Source: Oxalobacteraceae bacterium AB_14 (GTDB lineage: Bacteria; Pseudomonadota; Gammaproteobacteria; Burkholderiales; Burkholderiaceae_D). Taken from it: a stretch of 64,000 bases of DNA. Where the stretch lies: the NCBI GenBank assembly GCA_000381565.1, contig KB906724.1:3184674-3248673 (forward strand). The letters run 5' to 3'. The notes under the pieces were generated by a model. It did not search any database. It saw only the letters and a program-made list of their open reading frames with translations, and was not told the DNA's origin. Below are positions 1 to 10,188 of this stretch, piece after piece. Made by a program: the position numbers and the translations under genes. Numbering within the stretch: the first letter of the stretch is position 1; each line of letters begins with the position of its first letter.

Positions 1-1252
1 CGGCCACGACCAGGGCGACGTGCTGCTGTGCCAGGTGGCGCAGCGCTTGCCGGCCTGCGTGCGCAGCATCGACACCGTCGCCCGCCTCGGCGGCGACGAA
101 TTCGTCATCATGCTCGAAGGCCTGGGCGACGATCTGGAGCAGGCGGCGCGCAAGGCGCAGGCGATCGGCGACGACGTGCTGGCCGAACTGAACCGGCCCT
201 ACCAGCTGGCCGACCGCCCCTACCACTGCACGCCCAGCATCGGCGTGACCCTGATTTCCGACCACAGCCTGACCATTGACGAGGCGCTGCGGCATGCCGA
301 CCTGGCGATGTACCAGGCCAAGGCGGCCGGGCGCAATACGCTGCGCTTTTTCGAACCGCAGATGCAACAGGCCGCCAATGCGCGCGCCGAGATGGAGCAC
401 GACCTGCAACTGGCGCTGCAGCGCGGAGAGTTCGAACTGTACTATCAGGCCCAGGTCGATGCGGCCGGCCTGGTGATCGGCGCCGAAGGCTTGTTGCGCT
501 GGCATCATCCGCGCGACGGCATGGTGCTGCCGGACCAGTTCATCACGCTGGCCGAAAGCACCGGGCTGATCTTGCCGCTGGGGCAATGGGTGCTGCGCAG
601 CGCCTGCGCGCAGTTGGCGCTGTGGGCCGCCGAGCCGGCCCTGCGCGCGCTGACCCTGGCGGTCAATGTCAGCCCGCGCCAGTTCCGCCAGGACGGATTC
701 GTCGCCCAGGTCGGCGAAGCCTTGCACACCGCCGGCGCCGATCCGCGCCAGCTCAAGCTCGAGCTGACGGAGAGCCTGATGCTCGACGACTTCGCCTGCG
801 TGGCCGACAAGATGCACGCGCTCAAGCGCACCGGCATCGGCTTCGCGCTCGACGACTTCGGCATCGGCTATTCCTCGCTGTCGTATCTGAAGCGGCTGCC
901 GCTGGACCAGTTGAAAATCGACCGCACGTTCGCGCGCGATGTGCTGGTCGACCCCAACGACGCCGCCATCGCCCGCATCATCGTCGTGCTCGGCCACACC
1001 CTGGGCCTGACCATCGTCGCCGAAGGGGTCGAGACCGGCGAGCAGCACGCCTTCCTGGCCGCCAACCTGTGCAACGCCTTCCAGGGTTTCCTGTTCAGCG
1101 AACCGCTGCCGGAACAGGCGTTCCGCGCGCTGGCATCGCGCGGGAGCGGCGCCATGCCTGCCGCCGCGCCGCGCCGTGACGCGACAACCGGCCTCGCAGT
1201 TGCAAATAACAACGGAATTCCCAAGATTCTGGAAAAATCGCCGCCCATATGA
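1..1252 (+). CDS. GGDEF-EAL domain c-di-GMP enzyme, 5' end outside window
   Basis: This is the C-terminal part of a bifunctional c-di-GMP protein. The reading frame is open from base 2 with the GGDEF-domain motif GHDQGD, so the gene starts upstream of the window. About 416 residues are visible. The GGDEF motif is intact at bases 89-103, and the RSID sequence five residues before it fits the RxxD inhibitory site. The EAL domain follows, but the signature reads EGL (bases 485-493) instead of EAL, and the loop normally DDFGTG reads DDFGIG; KID and EGVE are present. The GGDEF half looks competent for cyclase activity. Phosphodiesterase activity is likely but not certain, because the catalytic glutamate of the EAL motif is kept while its neighbour is changed. 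The stop codon lies inside an FNR-like box at 1249-1262. Confidence 0.93.
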   Translation, partial: GHDQGDVLLCQVAQRLPACVRSIDTVARLGGDEFVIMLEGLGDDLEQAARKAQAIGDDVLAELNRPYQLADRPYHCTPSIGVTLISDHSLTIDEALRHADLAMYQAKAAGRNTLRFFEPQMQQAANARAEMEHDLQLALQRGEFELYYQAQVDAAGLVIGAEGLLRWHHPRDGMVLPDQFITLAESTGLILPLGQWVLRSACAQLALWAAEPALRALTLAVNVSPRQFRQDGFVAQVGEALHTAGADPRQLKLELTESLMLDDFACVADKMHALKRTGIGFALDDFGIGYSSLSYLKRLPLDQLKIDRTFARDVLVDPNDAAIARIIVVLGHTLGLTIVAEGVETGEQHAFLAANLCNAFQGFLFSEPLPEQAFRALASRGSGAMPAAAPRRDATTGLAVANNNGIPKILEKSPPI

Positions 1253-1262
1253 TCCAGGTCAA
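1249..1262 (+). promoter_or_regulatory. FNR-like box upstream of Crp/Fnr gene
   Basis: ATGAT-CCAG-GTCAA matches 8 of 10 conserved positions of the FNR consensus TTGAT-N4-ATCAA. It overlaps the stop codon of the preceding GGDEF-EAL gene and lies 165 bases before the next start codon. A weak -10 candidate, CATACT at 1295-1300, follows after 32 bases. Binding is inferred from the sequence only. Confidence 0.4.
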
Positions 1263-1427
1263 GCGCCAATAGTGCGATGTCCACAGCCAGCAGGCATACT
1301 TGCATACAGATAGTTAATGCCGCCCGAACTTGGCAATCGGCTCCAACCGAGCCGCACACGGCCCCGACCCAACCCTCGTCGGATCTCCGCATGCCCGGGC
1401 ACGCAATAAGAAAACAAAGGGGGTTGC

Positions 1428-2210
1428 ATGCAGCGCTTTCGCATTTCCGATACCAGCAGGCCAGCCATGGCGGCGAGCCAGGCCAACTGCCTCACGTGCC
1501 GCACGGCGCCGTTTTGCATCCCGGGGCGGGACCGGCAAGACAGCTCGCAGCCTCCCGTCTTAAGCCGCCGCGTCAAGGTGGCGCGCGGCAGCAAGCTATT
1601 CCAGGCCGGCGATCTGGTCGGCGAACGTTTCTACGCGATCCACTACGGCACCATCAAGTACGCGCTCCCGAGCCCATCCCGGCATGACAAGATCGGCGCC
1701 TTCCTGATGCGCGGCGATCTGCTGGCCCTGGATGCGATCGGACTCAAGCGGCACAACGGCAACGCCATCGCACTGGAGGACAGCGAGGTCTGCGAAATCC
1801 GCCAGCGCGACATACAGTCCAGACCCACCTTGCTGCACGGCATGGTCAGCAAGCAGATCGCACGCGAGCAAAGCACCGCGCATATGCTGCGCAATAGCAG
1901 CGCCGGGCAACGGCTGGCGGCGTTCTTGCTTGATTTGTCCTGGCGCCATTTCCGCCGCGGTTATTCGCCGCATCGCTTCCGCCTGGTGATGTCGCGCCAG
2001 GAGATCGCCAATTTCCTGGCGCTGAGTCCGGAATGCCTGAGCCGCGAACTGACCCACTTCAAGCAGGCCGGGCTGCTGGAGGTCGACGAACGCGAGCTCA
2101 CGCTGCGCGACCCCGGGGCCTTGCGCCAACTGGCCACGGGCGCCGCAGCCGCAGCCGCGCACCAGCAGTCCGCCCGGACCGACGCCATGGCACCGGCGGC
2201 CCACGCCTGA
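1428..2210 (+). CDS. FNR-type oxygen-sensing transcription regulator (Crp/Fnr family)
   Basis: A 260-residue Crp/Fnr regulator. The N-terminus carries CLTCRTAPFC, the C-x2-C-x5-C spacing of E. coli FNR, with cysteines at 21, 24 and 30. A fourth cysteine in SEVCEI falls at residue 122, the same number as in FNR. All ligands for an oxygen-labile 4Fe-4S cluster are therefore present. The C-terminal helix-turn-helix has the recognition stretch SPECLSREL, keeping the E..SR pattern that reads the TTGAT half-site. Inferred role: activator or repressor under low oxygen. An FNR-like box lies upstream, so autoregulation is possible. The start was chosen at the ATG preceded by an AAAGGGGG purine run. 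The tail after residue 235 is rich in Ala and unlike FNR. Confidence 0.9.
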   Translation: MQRFRISDTSRPAMAASQANCLTCRTAPFCIPGRDRQDSSQPPVLSRRVKVARGSKLFQAGDLVGERFYAIHYGTIKYALPSPSRHDKIGAFLMRGDLLALDAIGLKRHNGNAIALEDSEVCEIRQRDIQSRPTLLHGMVSKQIAREQSTAHMLRNSSAGQRLAAFLLDLSWRHFRRGYSPHRFRLVMSRQEIANFLALSPECLSRELTHFKQAGLLEVDERELTLRDPGALRQLATGAAAAAAHQQSARTDAMAPAAHA

Positions 2211-2269
2211 AGCGGCCATCAGGCCGGCCGCTGCGGACCGGCTGGCGCCCGGCAATTTTGGCGGGCTGG

Positions 2270-2320
2270 TTGATTTACCACAGCACTACGCGCGGCGGCG
2301 CCCATCGGCCTGCGTATGAT
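2270..2320 (+). promoter_or_regulatory. Promoter of the BON gene with FNR-like box 31 bases from the -10
   Basis: TTGAT-TTAC-CACAG at 2270-2283 is followed after exactly 31 bases by TATGAT at 2315-2320. The same box-N31-(-10) spacing is seen upstream of both phasin-like genes and the ribonucleotide reductase in this window. With a start about 7 bases after the -10, the box is centred near -50.5. The regulator is not known; one of the seven Crp/Fnr proteins is the obvious candidate. Confidence 0.55.
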
Positions 2321-2416
2321 GGTTGGCATGCGGGTCCGGTGGGGCCGCCCAAGGGCGGGCCGCCGCCCCGTTGCCAGGGCCGCAGCCGCGGCATTCAATT
2401 CAATCGGGAGGCAGCA

Positions 2417-3079
2417 ATGGTTAGCGATAGCGAAGTGAAAAAAGGGGTCGAAAACGAGCTGGAATGGGATGCCGACGTCAACGCGGCGGACATCGCGGTG
2501 ACGGTCAAGGGCAGCGTCGTGACGCTGGCCGGCTTTGCCCACTCATACAGCGACAAGGTGCAGGCCGAGCGGGCCGCCAAGCGGGTGGCCGGCGTGGCCG
2601 GCGTGGCCAACGACATCGAGGTGCGGCTGGCCGGCGAAGCGCGCCCGGATCCCGAGATCGCCCGCGACGCGGTGGCCGCGCTGAAATTGCAGCTGCCGGC
2701 CGTCGCCGACGCGCTCAAGGTCATCGTGCAGAACGGCTTGCTCCGGCTGGAGGGGCAGCTGGCGTGGCATCATCAGCGCATGCGCGCGGCCGATGCCGTG
2801 CGGGTGGTGCGCGGCGTGCGCAGCGTCAATAACCAGATCACCATCAAGCCGACGGTGTCGGTCGCCGACGTGCGCAGCAAGATACTGGCGGCCTTCCATC
2901 GCAGCGCCACGCTCGACGCCGGCAAGCTGACGGTGGAGGCGAGCGGCGGCAAGGTGACGCTGGGCGGCAGCGTCCGTACCTGGGCCGAGCGCAGCGACGC
3001 CGAACGGGCGGCGTGGAACGCGCCCGGTGTGACGGCGGTCGACGACCGCATCATCATCAGTTCCGTGCTGAGCATGTAG
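2417..3079 (+). CDS. BON-domain protein, OsmY-like, three BON repeats
   Basis: A 220-residue protein made of three consecutive BON domains (roughly residues 3-70, 78-145 and 150-218), each with the alternating pattern ending in G-V-x-x-V-x-N/D-x-I. BON domains bind phospholipid or envelope surfaces; OsmY-like proteins protect the periplasm under stress. No signal peptide is visible at the chosen start, so a cytoplasmic or membrane-surface location is possible. The ATG at 2417 was chosen because a strong ribosome site (GGGAGG) precedes it and the protein begins directly with a BON helix; longer upstream starts would add low-complexity Arg/Pro sequence. It has its own promoter with an FNR-like box and sits between two FNR-type regulators. 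Confidence 0.9.
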   Translation: MVSDSEVKKGVENELEWDADVNAADIAVTVKGSVVTLAGFAHSYSDKVQAERAAKRVAGVAGVANDIEVRLAGEARPDPEIARDAVAALKLQLPAVADALKVIVQNGLLRLEGQLAWHHQRMRAADAVRVVRGVRSVNNQITIKPTVSVADVRSKILAAFHRSATLDAGKLTVEASGGKVTLGGSVRTWAERSDAERAAWNAPGVTAVDDRIIISSVLSM

Positions 3080-3088
3080 CGCGCACAG

Positions 3089-3117
3089 CGGGCCGGCCGG
3101 GCACTGCAACCGGCCCG
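3089..3117 (+). terminator. Hairpin after the BON gene, possible terminator
   Basis: CGGGCCGG and CCGGCCCG form an 8-bp stem around a 13-base loop ten bases after the stop codon. No T-run follows, so intrinsic termination is only a possibility. Confidence 0.35.
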
Positions 3118-3186
3118 TATCAGCTTATCAACAATATCTAAAAGATGTGGCAGGCAATGTGTTTTGACCTGCCGCATCGGACCTGT

Positions 3187-3229
3187 TTGATCTAGATCAT
3201 GGGCACGCAGCTTACGAGAATTCTATGAT
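3187..3229 (+). promoter_or_regulatory. Class II FNR-dependent promoter
   Basis: TTGAT-CTAG-ATCAT (3187-3200) matches 9 of 10 positions of the FNR consensus. TATGAT at 3224-3229 follows after 23 bases. A start near 3235 puts the box at about -41.5, the standard position for FNR activation. It precedes the FNR-type gene at 3259 and its overlapping ftsH-like partner, suggesting oxygen-responsive autoregulation of the pair. Confidence 0.75.
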
Positions 3230-3258
3230 AATCGTAACGCCACCAGAAAGCCTGCCGC

Positions 3259-4043
3259 ATGCCAGATTACGCACAAATACCAGCTGCATCTTCCGCCACG
3301 CCGGACCGGGATAAGACCTGCCTAACGTGCGCCACCCGCACGCTATGCCTGCCGCGCGCCATGAGCGACAGCGACTGCGCCATCTTCAACCAGTCGGTGT
3401 TGACGCGCCGCCTGCTGCCGCGCGGCGAGCACCTTTACCGGACCAACGACCCGGTCCGCGATCGGCTGTACGCGATCCAGAGCGGCCAGTTCAAGACCTA
3501 CCAGCTGGCGCCTGACGGCGCCCAGCGCATCGCCGGTTTCCAGTTCGCCGGCGACTTCCTGGGCCTCGATGCGATCGGGCTGGCCTCGCATCGCCACAGC
3601 ACGGTGGCCTTGAGCGACGCGGTGCTGTGCGAGCTGTCGCACCCGCGGCTGGTCGACGCGGCGCTGGCCTCGACCACGCTGGCGGCCCACCTGCGTGAAC
3701 TGCTGGGCAAGCAGCTGGCGCGGGCACAGGCCGTCAGCCTGCTGCTGGCCGATCGCGCCGACCAGAAAGTCTGCGGTTTTCTGCTGGCCTTGCCGCCGGA
3801 TCCGCGCGACGACCATCGTCCCGCCAGACTGGTGAAGCTGGCCATGAGCCGCGCCGATATCGGCGCCTATCTGGGCCTCGCGGACACCACCGTCAGCCGC
3901 ACCTTGCGCCGCTTTCAGCGGCTCGGCTATCTGCGGCTGCAGCATCAGCAACTGACCATCCTCGACGCCGCGGCGCTGCGCGCCATCAGCGCCGGCGTGC
4001 GCGAGGCCGCGCCCGCTGCAGCCCCGCTGCGCGGCGCGGCGTG

Positions 4044-4044
<1 letters not shown>
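3259..4044 (+). CDS. FNR-type oxygen-sensing transcription regulator (Crp/Fnr family)
   Basis: A 261-residue regulator with CLTCATRTLC (cysteines 21, 24, 30; C-x2-C-x5-C) and a fourth cysteine in AVLCEL at residue 124, the full ligand set for an FNR 4Fe-4S cluster. The central cyclic-nucleotide-like domain has FNR landmarks (LYAIQSGQFKTYQ, FLGLDAIG). The recognition helix reads LADTTVSRTL: the SR pair is kept but the glutamate that contacts the TTGAT half-site is threonine, so specificity may be shifted. A 9/10 FNR box sits at about -41.5 of its predicted promoter. Its stop codon overlaps the start of the ftsH-like gene (TGATG), so the two are translationally coupled. Oxygen sensing is inferred from the cysteines. 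Confidence 0.92.
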
Positions 4045-5939
<1,895 letters not shown>

Positions 5940-5957
5940 GGCGGGCCGGCCGGGCGC

Positions 5958-6404
5958 TTACTGCACCGTCAGCGTATGCTGGACGCCGTTCGCCTTCTTG
6001 GGCAAGCTCAGGTGCAGCACACCGTTGTCGTAGCGCGCCTGCGCCTTGGCCTCGTCCACATCCTGCGGCAAGGTGAAGCTGCGGGACAGCTGGCCGCTGA
6101 CGCGTTCGCGGCACAGGCAGTTGTCGTCCTTCTCGCTTTTTTCCTGCTTGAACTCGGTCGCCAGCGAGACCACGTTGCCGTCGATCGACACCTTGATATC
6201 TTCCTTGCGCAGTCCCGGCAGGTCGGCGCTCACTTCGAAGCCCTGCTCGTTCTCACTGACGTCGATGCGGATGTAGGCCGGCGCCGCGTCGGCATTGCGC
6301 CAGCGGCCGGCCGCGAAGTCGCGCATCAGGTCGTCGAAGTTGATGAAAGGATCGAAGCGCGCGATATCCCGGATGGGATCGAAACGGGTTAAGCCAAATG
6401 CCAT
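5958..6404 (-). CDS. Small heat shock protein, Hsp20 / alpha-crystallin family
   Basis: A 148-residue ATP-independent holdase chaperone. The alpha-crystallin domain covers residues 40-140, with the ADLPGLRKEDIKVSIDGN stretch, the GVLHLSLPK end strand, and an unusual NCLCRER loop holding two cysteines where most family members have none. The start at 6404 is preceded by GGAGGTTT. It is convergent with the ftsH-like gene, separated by 18 bases. Its predicted promoter lies in the 3' end of the cyclopropane synthase gene, with an FNR-like box 22 bases upstream of TATAGT. Confidence 0.95.
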   Translation of the reverse strand: MAFGLTRFDPIRDIARFDPFINFDDLMRDFAAGRWRNADAAPAYIRIDVSENEQGFEVSADLPGLRKEDIKVSIDGNVVSLATEFKQEKSEKDDNCLCRERVSGQLSRSFTLPQDVDEAKAQARYDNGVLHLSLPKKANGVQHTLTVQ

Positions 6405-6460
6405 GATAAACCTCCATAGTGTGGATGATGGCGGCGTCGGCCCCGACCCCGCCAAGCTTC

Positions 6461-6502
6461 ACTATAGGTAGCATCGGCACCAAATACCGTGTCGCGCATC
6501 AA
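6461..6502 (-). promoter_or_regulatory. Predicted hsp20 promoter with FNR-like box
   Basis: On the minus strand TTGAT-GCGC-GACAC (6502-6489) is followed after 22 bases by TATAGT (6466-6461). A start near 6454 puts the box at -41.5, the class II position. The left half-site is perfect and the right half is weak (7 of 10 overall). The box overlaps the last codons of the upstream cyclopropane synthase gene. Confidence 0.5.
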
Positions 6503-7743
6503 GCGGGCCGCAGCGGATGGTGCCCGGCCGCGGCCGGCCCGCCGCCATACATGGCGCCGCGCGACCACGGCAAGGCCGCGCTGCGCTGGCCGGCCTTGCG
6601 GCCGACGATCTGGTACAGGCTGATCAAATCCTGCTCGAACGCGTAGCTGCAGCCGGCCAGGTAGACATGCCAGATGCGGTAGCGCTTGTCGCCCGCCAGC
6701 GCCCGCGCGCTGTCCGCGTTGGCCTCGAAATTGTCGGTCCAGATGGCGCAGGTGCGGGCGTAGTGGCGGCGCAGGTTTTCCACGTCGCACACTTCCAGCC
6801 GGCCCTGCTGCATGGCCTTCAACACATGGCCGATGTGCGCCAGCTCGCCCTGCGGGAACACGTATTTGTCGATGAAGGCGCCGCCGCCGTAGGGCGTCTC
6901 GCCGTTGTCCGCATCGGTGGTGGTGATGCCGTGGTTCATCACCACGCCGTCCGGCGCCAGCAGCCGGTGGATGACGGCGAAATATTCGGGCAAGTGTTTG
7001 ATGCCCACATGCTCGAACATGCCGACGCTGGTGATGCGCTCGAACTGGCCGCGCACGTCGCGGTAGTCCTGCAGACGGATGTCGACCAGGTGTTCCAGCC
7101 CGGCGCGCCGCACGCGCTCCCTGGCCAGCTGGCACTGGTTTTCCGACAAGGTGACGCCGACGCAGCGCGCCTGGTACTGCTGCGCCGCCCGCATCACCAG
7201 CGCGCCCCAGCCGCAGCCGATGTCGAGCAGCGTCTGGCCGGGCCGCAGTTCGATCTTGCGCAGGATGTGGTCGATCTTCTTGGCCTGGGCGCCGGCCAGG
7301 TCCTCGTCGCCGTGCTCGAAGTAGGCGCAGGAATATACCATGGCCGGATCGAGGAACTGCTGGTAGAACTGGTTGGAGACGTCGTAGTGGTAGCGGATCG
7401 CCTCGGCGTCCCGCTGCCTGCTGTGGCTGATGCTGCGGACGATGCGGGCGAACTTGCCCTCGGCCTTGAGCGAGGTGCGCGCCAGCGCGTTGACGATGGC
7501 GATCATGTCGTGCGCGCGCCCCCTGACCTCGATCGCGCCCTCGACATAGGCCGCGCCCAGGCTCGACAGCGACGGCGTCAGCAGGTAGCGCGCCGCCGCC
7601 ACATTCGGCAGGCGTATCGTCACGCGCGGCGCCTCGCTGGAAAAGTCGACCTGCTGGCCATTCCACAATTGCAGGCGCAACGGCAACGCAATCCGCGCGC
7701 TGGTCTGCGCGACCCAGCGTTCCAACCGGTGTTGGATGAACAT
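6499..7743 (-). CDS. cfa: Cyclopropane-fatty-acyl-phospholipid synthase
   Basis: A 414-residue SAM-dependent enzyme that converts unsaturated acyl chains of membrane phospholipids to cyclopropane forms, hardening the membrane against acid and stress. The N-terminal lipid-binding part is followed by the methyltransferase fold with motif I LLDIGCGWGAL near residue 180. Family landmarks HYDVSNQFYQ and FEHVGIKHLPEYF are present. Length matches the family. It starts 42 bases after the ribonucleotide reductase stop, so the two are probably one transcript. Upstream AAAGGAGC supports the start at 7743. Confidence 0.93.
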   Translation of the reverse strand: MFIQHRLERWVAQTSARIALPLRLQLWNGQQVDFSSEAPRVTIRLPNVAAARYLLTPSLSSLGAAYVEGAIEVRGRAHDMIAIVNALARTSLKAEGKFARIVRSISHSRQRDAEAIRYHYDVSNQFYQQFLDPAMVYSCAYFEHGDEDLAGAQAKKIDHILRKIELRPGQTLLDIGCGWGALVMRAAQQYQARCVGVTLSENQCQLARERVRRAGLEHLVDIRLQDYRDVRGQFERITSVGMFEHVGIKHLPEYFAVIHRLLAPDGVVMNHGITTTDADNGETPYGGGAFIDKYVFPQGELAHIGHVLKAMQQGRLEVCDVENLRRHYARTCAIWTDNFEANADSARALAGDKRYRIWHVYLAGCSYAFEQDLISLYQIVGRKAGQRSAALPWSRGAMYGGGPAAAGHHPLRPA

Positions 7744-7785
7744 GATGCTCCTTTCGGGTGTGGCGGCGAAACCTGCAAGCCCGCT

Positions 7786-9540
7786 TCAATCGCTGCCGTT
7801 GCGCATGCGCGCGCCGGTCCGGTAGGCGGTGCAGCCCTTCAAGCCAAAGCGCCAGGCGCGCGCGAACAGCGGCTCGAACTGCTCGAACGTGGTGTGCGCC
7901 GCCAGGTTCAGGGTGTGGGAGATGCCCTGGTCCACGTGCGCCTGCAGTCGCGCCACCATCTCCAGCTGACGCGCCGGATCGACGTTCACCGCCTCGGCCA
8001 GCGCCGCCGGCGGCTTGGCGTCGCGCCCGCGCAGGGTACGGTAAGTCAGCAAGGCGTAGTCCTCGACGTCGACCCGGCTATAACTGCCATCTTCCAGCCG
8101 CAACTGGCGCGCGCCCTCCAGCTGACGGATCGGTTCGATGCCGCAGGAGACATTGCCGGCCAGCAGACTGATGGCGCCGGCCGGCGCCAGCGCCATCAGG
8201 TGGCTGTTGCGGATGCCGTGGCGGGCGATCTCGGCGATGATCTCGGCCGGCAGGCTCTGGATGAACTGCGCCTGCAGATACGGGGCCACGCGGTATGCGG
8301 GAAAGGCGCCGCGCTCGCGCGCCAGGGCGATCGAGGCGCGATAGGCGGCATGGCAGATGGTGCGCAGCGCGACGTCGGCCAGGGCCAGCGCCGCTTCGCT
8401 GTCGTAGCGCAGGCCCAGCATGGCCATGGCGCTGGCCAGCCCGGTCATGCCGAGGCCCAGCCGGCGCGATTCGCGCGCCACGTGGCGTTGCGAGCGCAGC
8501 GGGAAATACGACACCTCGTAGACGTTGTCCAGCATGCGCGTGGCGACGGTCACGGCCTCGGCAAGGCTGGCCAGGTCCAGCTGCGCGTGCGCCTGGAACG
8601 GGTGCAGCACGAAGGCCGGCAGGTTGAGCGAGCCGAGGTTGCAGGCGCCGTGCGGCGGCAGCGGCACCTCGCCGCACGGATTGCAGGTCCACGGCCGCTC
8701 GGCGTAGTGCAGGTTGTTGGCGCGCTGCACATGGTCGATGAAGATCACGCCCGGCTCGCCGCTGTCGTACGCGGCCCGCAACAGGCGTTGCCACAGCGCC
8801 CGCGCCGGCACGGTGCACAGCACCACGCACGGCTGGGCCGCCGCATAGCCGGCCCATTCGCGCAGGCACAGCTGCGCGTCCGGCTTGGGCACCCGCCCGT
8901 CCAGCGGGAACACCAGCTGCCACGGCTCGTCGCGCTCGACCGCCACCATGAAGGCGTCGCTCACCAGCACCGACAGATTGAAGTGCGTCAAGCCGCCGGC
9001 GCGCTTGGCCTCGATGAACGCTTCGATGTCCGGATGGTCGCAGCGCAGCGCCCCCAGCATGGCGGCGCCGCGGCCGCCGCGCTGGCGCAGCGCGCCGGCC
9101 GCGGCATCCCAGGCCGGCAGGAAGGCGGGCGGACCGCCCGCCACATTGCCGGTGCGCACGGCCAGGCTGCCGGCCGGACGCAGGGTGGAAAAATCGCACC
9201 CCAGGCCGCCCCCGGCCTGCAGCGTCACGGCCGCTTCGCCGAGCGCGGAAAAGATGCCGTCCAGGGAATCGGGCAGCGTGGCGCCGGCAAAGCAGTTGAA
9301 CAGCGTGGTGGCGCGCATGCTGCCGGCGCCGGCCCAAATGCGCCCGCCGGGCAGGAAGCGATGCTGCTGCAATACCTGCTCGAAACGCTCACGCCACTGG
9401 TCGCGGTGATGGGTTTCCGGATGCGCCAGCGCCAGCGCCAGGCGCCGGATGCCGGCCGCCACATCGGGCTCGCCCTCGGCTGCGTAACGGTTCTGCCACA
9501 CCAGCGTCGCCACCGGCGCTTGCGGATTGATCGCATTCAT
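7786..9540 (-). CDS. nrdJ: Adenosylcobalamin-dependent (class II) ribonucleotide reductase
   Basis: A 584-residue reductase making deoxyribonucleotides by a B12 radical, without oxygen. Seen: FNCFAG near residue 80 (first active-site cysteine), GGGLGCDFSTLRP, the catalytic loop NPCGE with its cysteine and glutamate, CNLGSLNLP, and the barrel motif ending LLAGNVSCGIEP. Near the C-terminus ALAPAGAISLL matches the class II pattern. The start at 9540 follows GGAGTGGCAA. Class II enzymes work with or without oxygen, which fits a low-oxygen regulon; a variant FNR-like box lies upstream. The cofactor assignment comes from family resemblance. Confidence 0.88.
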   Translation of the reverse strand: MNAINPQAPVATLVWQNRYAAEGEPDVAAGIRRLALALAHPETHHRDQWRERFEQVLQQHRFLPGGRIWAGAGSMRATTLFNCFAGATLPDSLDGIFSALGEAAVTLQAGGGLGCDFSTLRPAGSLAVRTGNVAGGPPAFLPAWDAAAGALRQRGGRGAAMLGALRCDHPDIEAFIEAKRAGGLTHFNLSVLVSDAFMVAVERDEPWQLVFPLDGRVPKPDAQLCLREWAGYAAAQPCVVLCTVPARALWQRLLRAAYDSGEPGVIFIDHVQRANNLHYAERPWTCNPCGEVPLPPHGACNLGSLNLPAFVLHPFQAHAQLDLASLAEAVTVATRMLDNVYEVSYFPLRSQRHVARESRRLGLGMTGLASAMAMLGLRYDSEAALALADVALRTICHAAYRASIALARERGAFPAYRVAPYLQAQFIQSLPAEIIAEIARHGIRNSHLMALAPAGAISLLAGNVSCGIEPIRQLEGARQLRLEDGSYSRVDVEDYALLTYRTLRGRDAKPPAALAEAVNVDPARQLEMVARLQAHVDQGISHTLNLAAHTTFEQFEPLFARAWRFGLKGCTAYRTGARMRNGSD

Positions 9541-9595
9541 TTGCCACTCCTTCCCGGGTCGGGCCGACCACGCGGTCATGGCCCGTCAGTGACCC

Positions 9596-9646
9596 AGTGT
9601 AGCGACGCGCAGTCCGCCGCCCGGGCGGCGGACTGCGCTGCATCAA
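9596..9646 (-). promoter_or_regulatory. Predicted nrdJ promoter with FNR-like box 31 bases from the -10
   Basis: On the minus strand TTGAT-GCAG-CGCAG (9646-9633) is followed after exactly 31 bases by TACACT (9601-9596). The layout matches the two phasin-like genes and the BON gene. The box centre lies about 100 bases before the start codon, as for the phasin-like genes. Most of the spacer is taken up by a perfect palindrome. Confidence 0.5.
9607..9638. repeat. Perfect 32-bp palindrome in the nrdJ promoter region
   Basis: GCGCAGTCCGCCGCCC is followed directly by its exact reverse complement: two 16-base arms with no spacer. It lies between the divergent nrdJ and small HTH genes and not at a gene end, so a terminator role is unlikely. 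An operator or a DNA/RNA hairpin are the options. Confidence 0.9.
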
Positions 9647-9719
9647 GCGCGCGCGCAAAAAGGACCGACTGCGGCCGGCGGCCCAAAGGGCGGCGGCGCA
9701 CGGCATGGCGGTGGCGCGG

Positions 9720-9760
9720 GTGACTTTCATCAATGTCCCGGCAGAATTATTGATGATAAT
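9720..9760 (+). promoter_or_regulatory. Predicted promoter of small HTH gene with FNR-like box
   Basis: GTGAC-TTTC-ATCAA (9720-9733, 8 of 10 FNR positions) is followed after 21 bases by GATAAT (9755-9760). A start near 9767 puts the box close to -40.5, again the class II position. Confidence 0.5.
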
Positions 9761-9808
9761 AAATTTGAAATGGAAAATTAGACTCACCCACCCACCCCGG
9801 AGCTCGCC

Positions 9809-10087
9809 ATGACGAATAAATACGATCCGAATAAGCTGTTCAACGCACTCTTGGACCGGCTTCGACTGAAAAATGATGCGGCGCTTTCCCGCGTATTGGA
9901 GGTTGCCCCGCCGCTGATCAGCAAAGTTCGCCATGCCAAGCTGCCCCTGAGTTCATCCTTTCTCATTCGTATCCACGAGGTGAGCGGTCTGAATATCAAA
10001 GAACTGCGGGACTTGATGGGCGAGCGCCGCGCCAAACTGAGGATCTCAAACGCGGTCGGAAGCCAGCGTAGCGGCGACCGCAGGTGA
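9809..10087 (+). CDS. Small helix-turn-helix (Cro/CI-like) protein
   Basis: A 92-residue basic protein. LKNDAALSRVLEV followed by PPLISKVRHAKLPL looks like the first helices of a Cro/CI-type DNA-binding fold, and the rest (IRIHEVSGLNIKELRDLMGE) completes the helical bundle. It has a clear paralogue at 32714-33007 at the end of the exopolysaccharide operon, with KNDAALSR, ISK and LMG-RRA in common. No characterised relative is recognised. The gene is divergent from nrdJ and has its own AT-rich promoter with an FNR-like box, so it may be an oxygen-responsive secondary regulator. The targets are unknown. Confidence 0.8.
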   Translation: MTNKYDPNKLFNALLDRLRLKNDAALSRVLEVAPPLISKVRHAKLPLSSSFLIRIHEVSGLNIKELRDLMGERRAKLRISNAVGSQRSGDRR

Positions 10088-10188
10088 CCGGATAGACAGC
10101 GCAGGACAGCGCCATGGCGGCGCTGCGCAAGAGGCAGCCCGCCCCGCCTGGCTCAGGCGGTGGCGCGGCGCTCTGGCATCGAGGGAAT

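Noticed and set aside
6517..9723. 1068-codon plus-strand open frame opposite cfa and nrdJ
   Set aside because: No recognisable domain, spans two genuine minus-strand genes and a promoter region; a GC-bias shadow.
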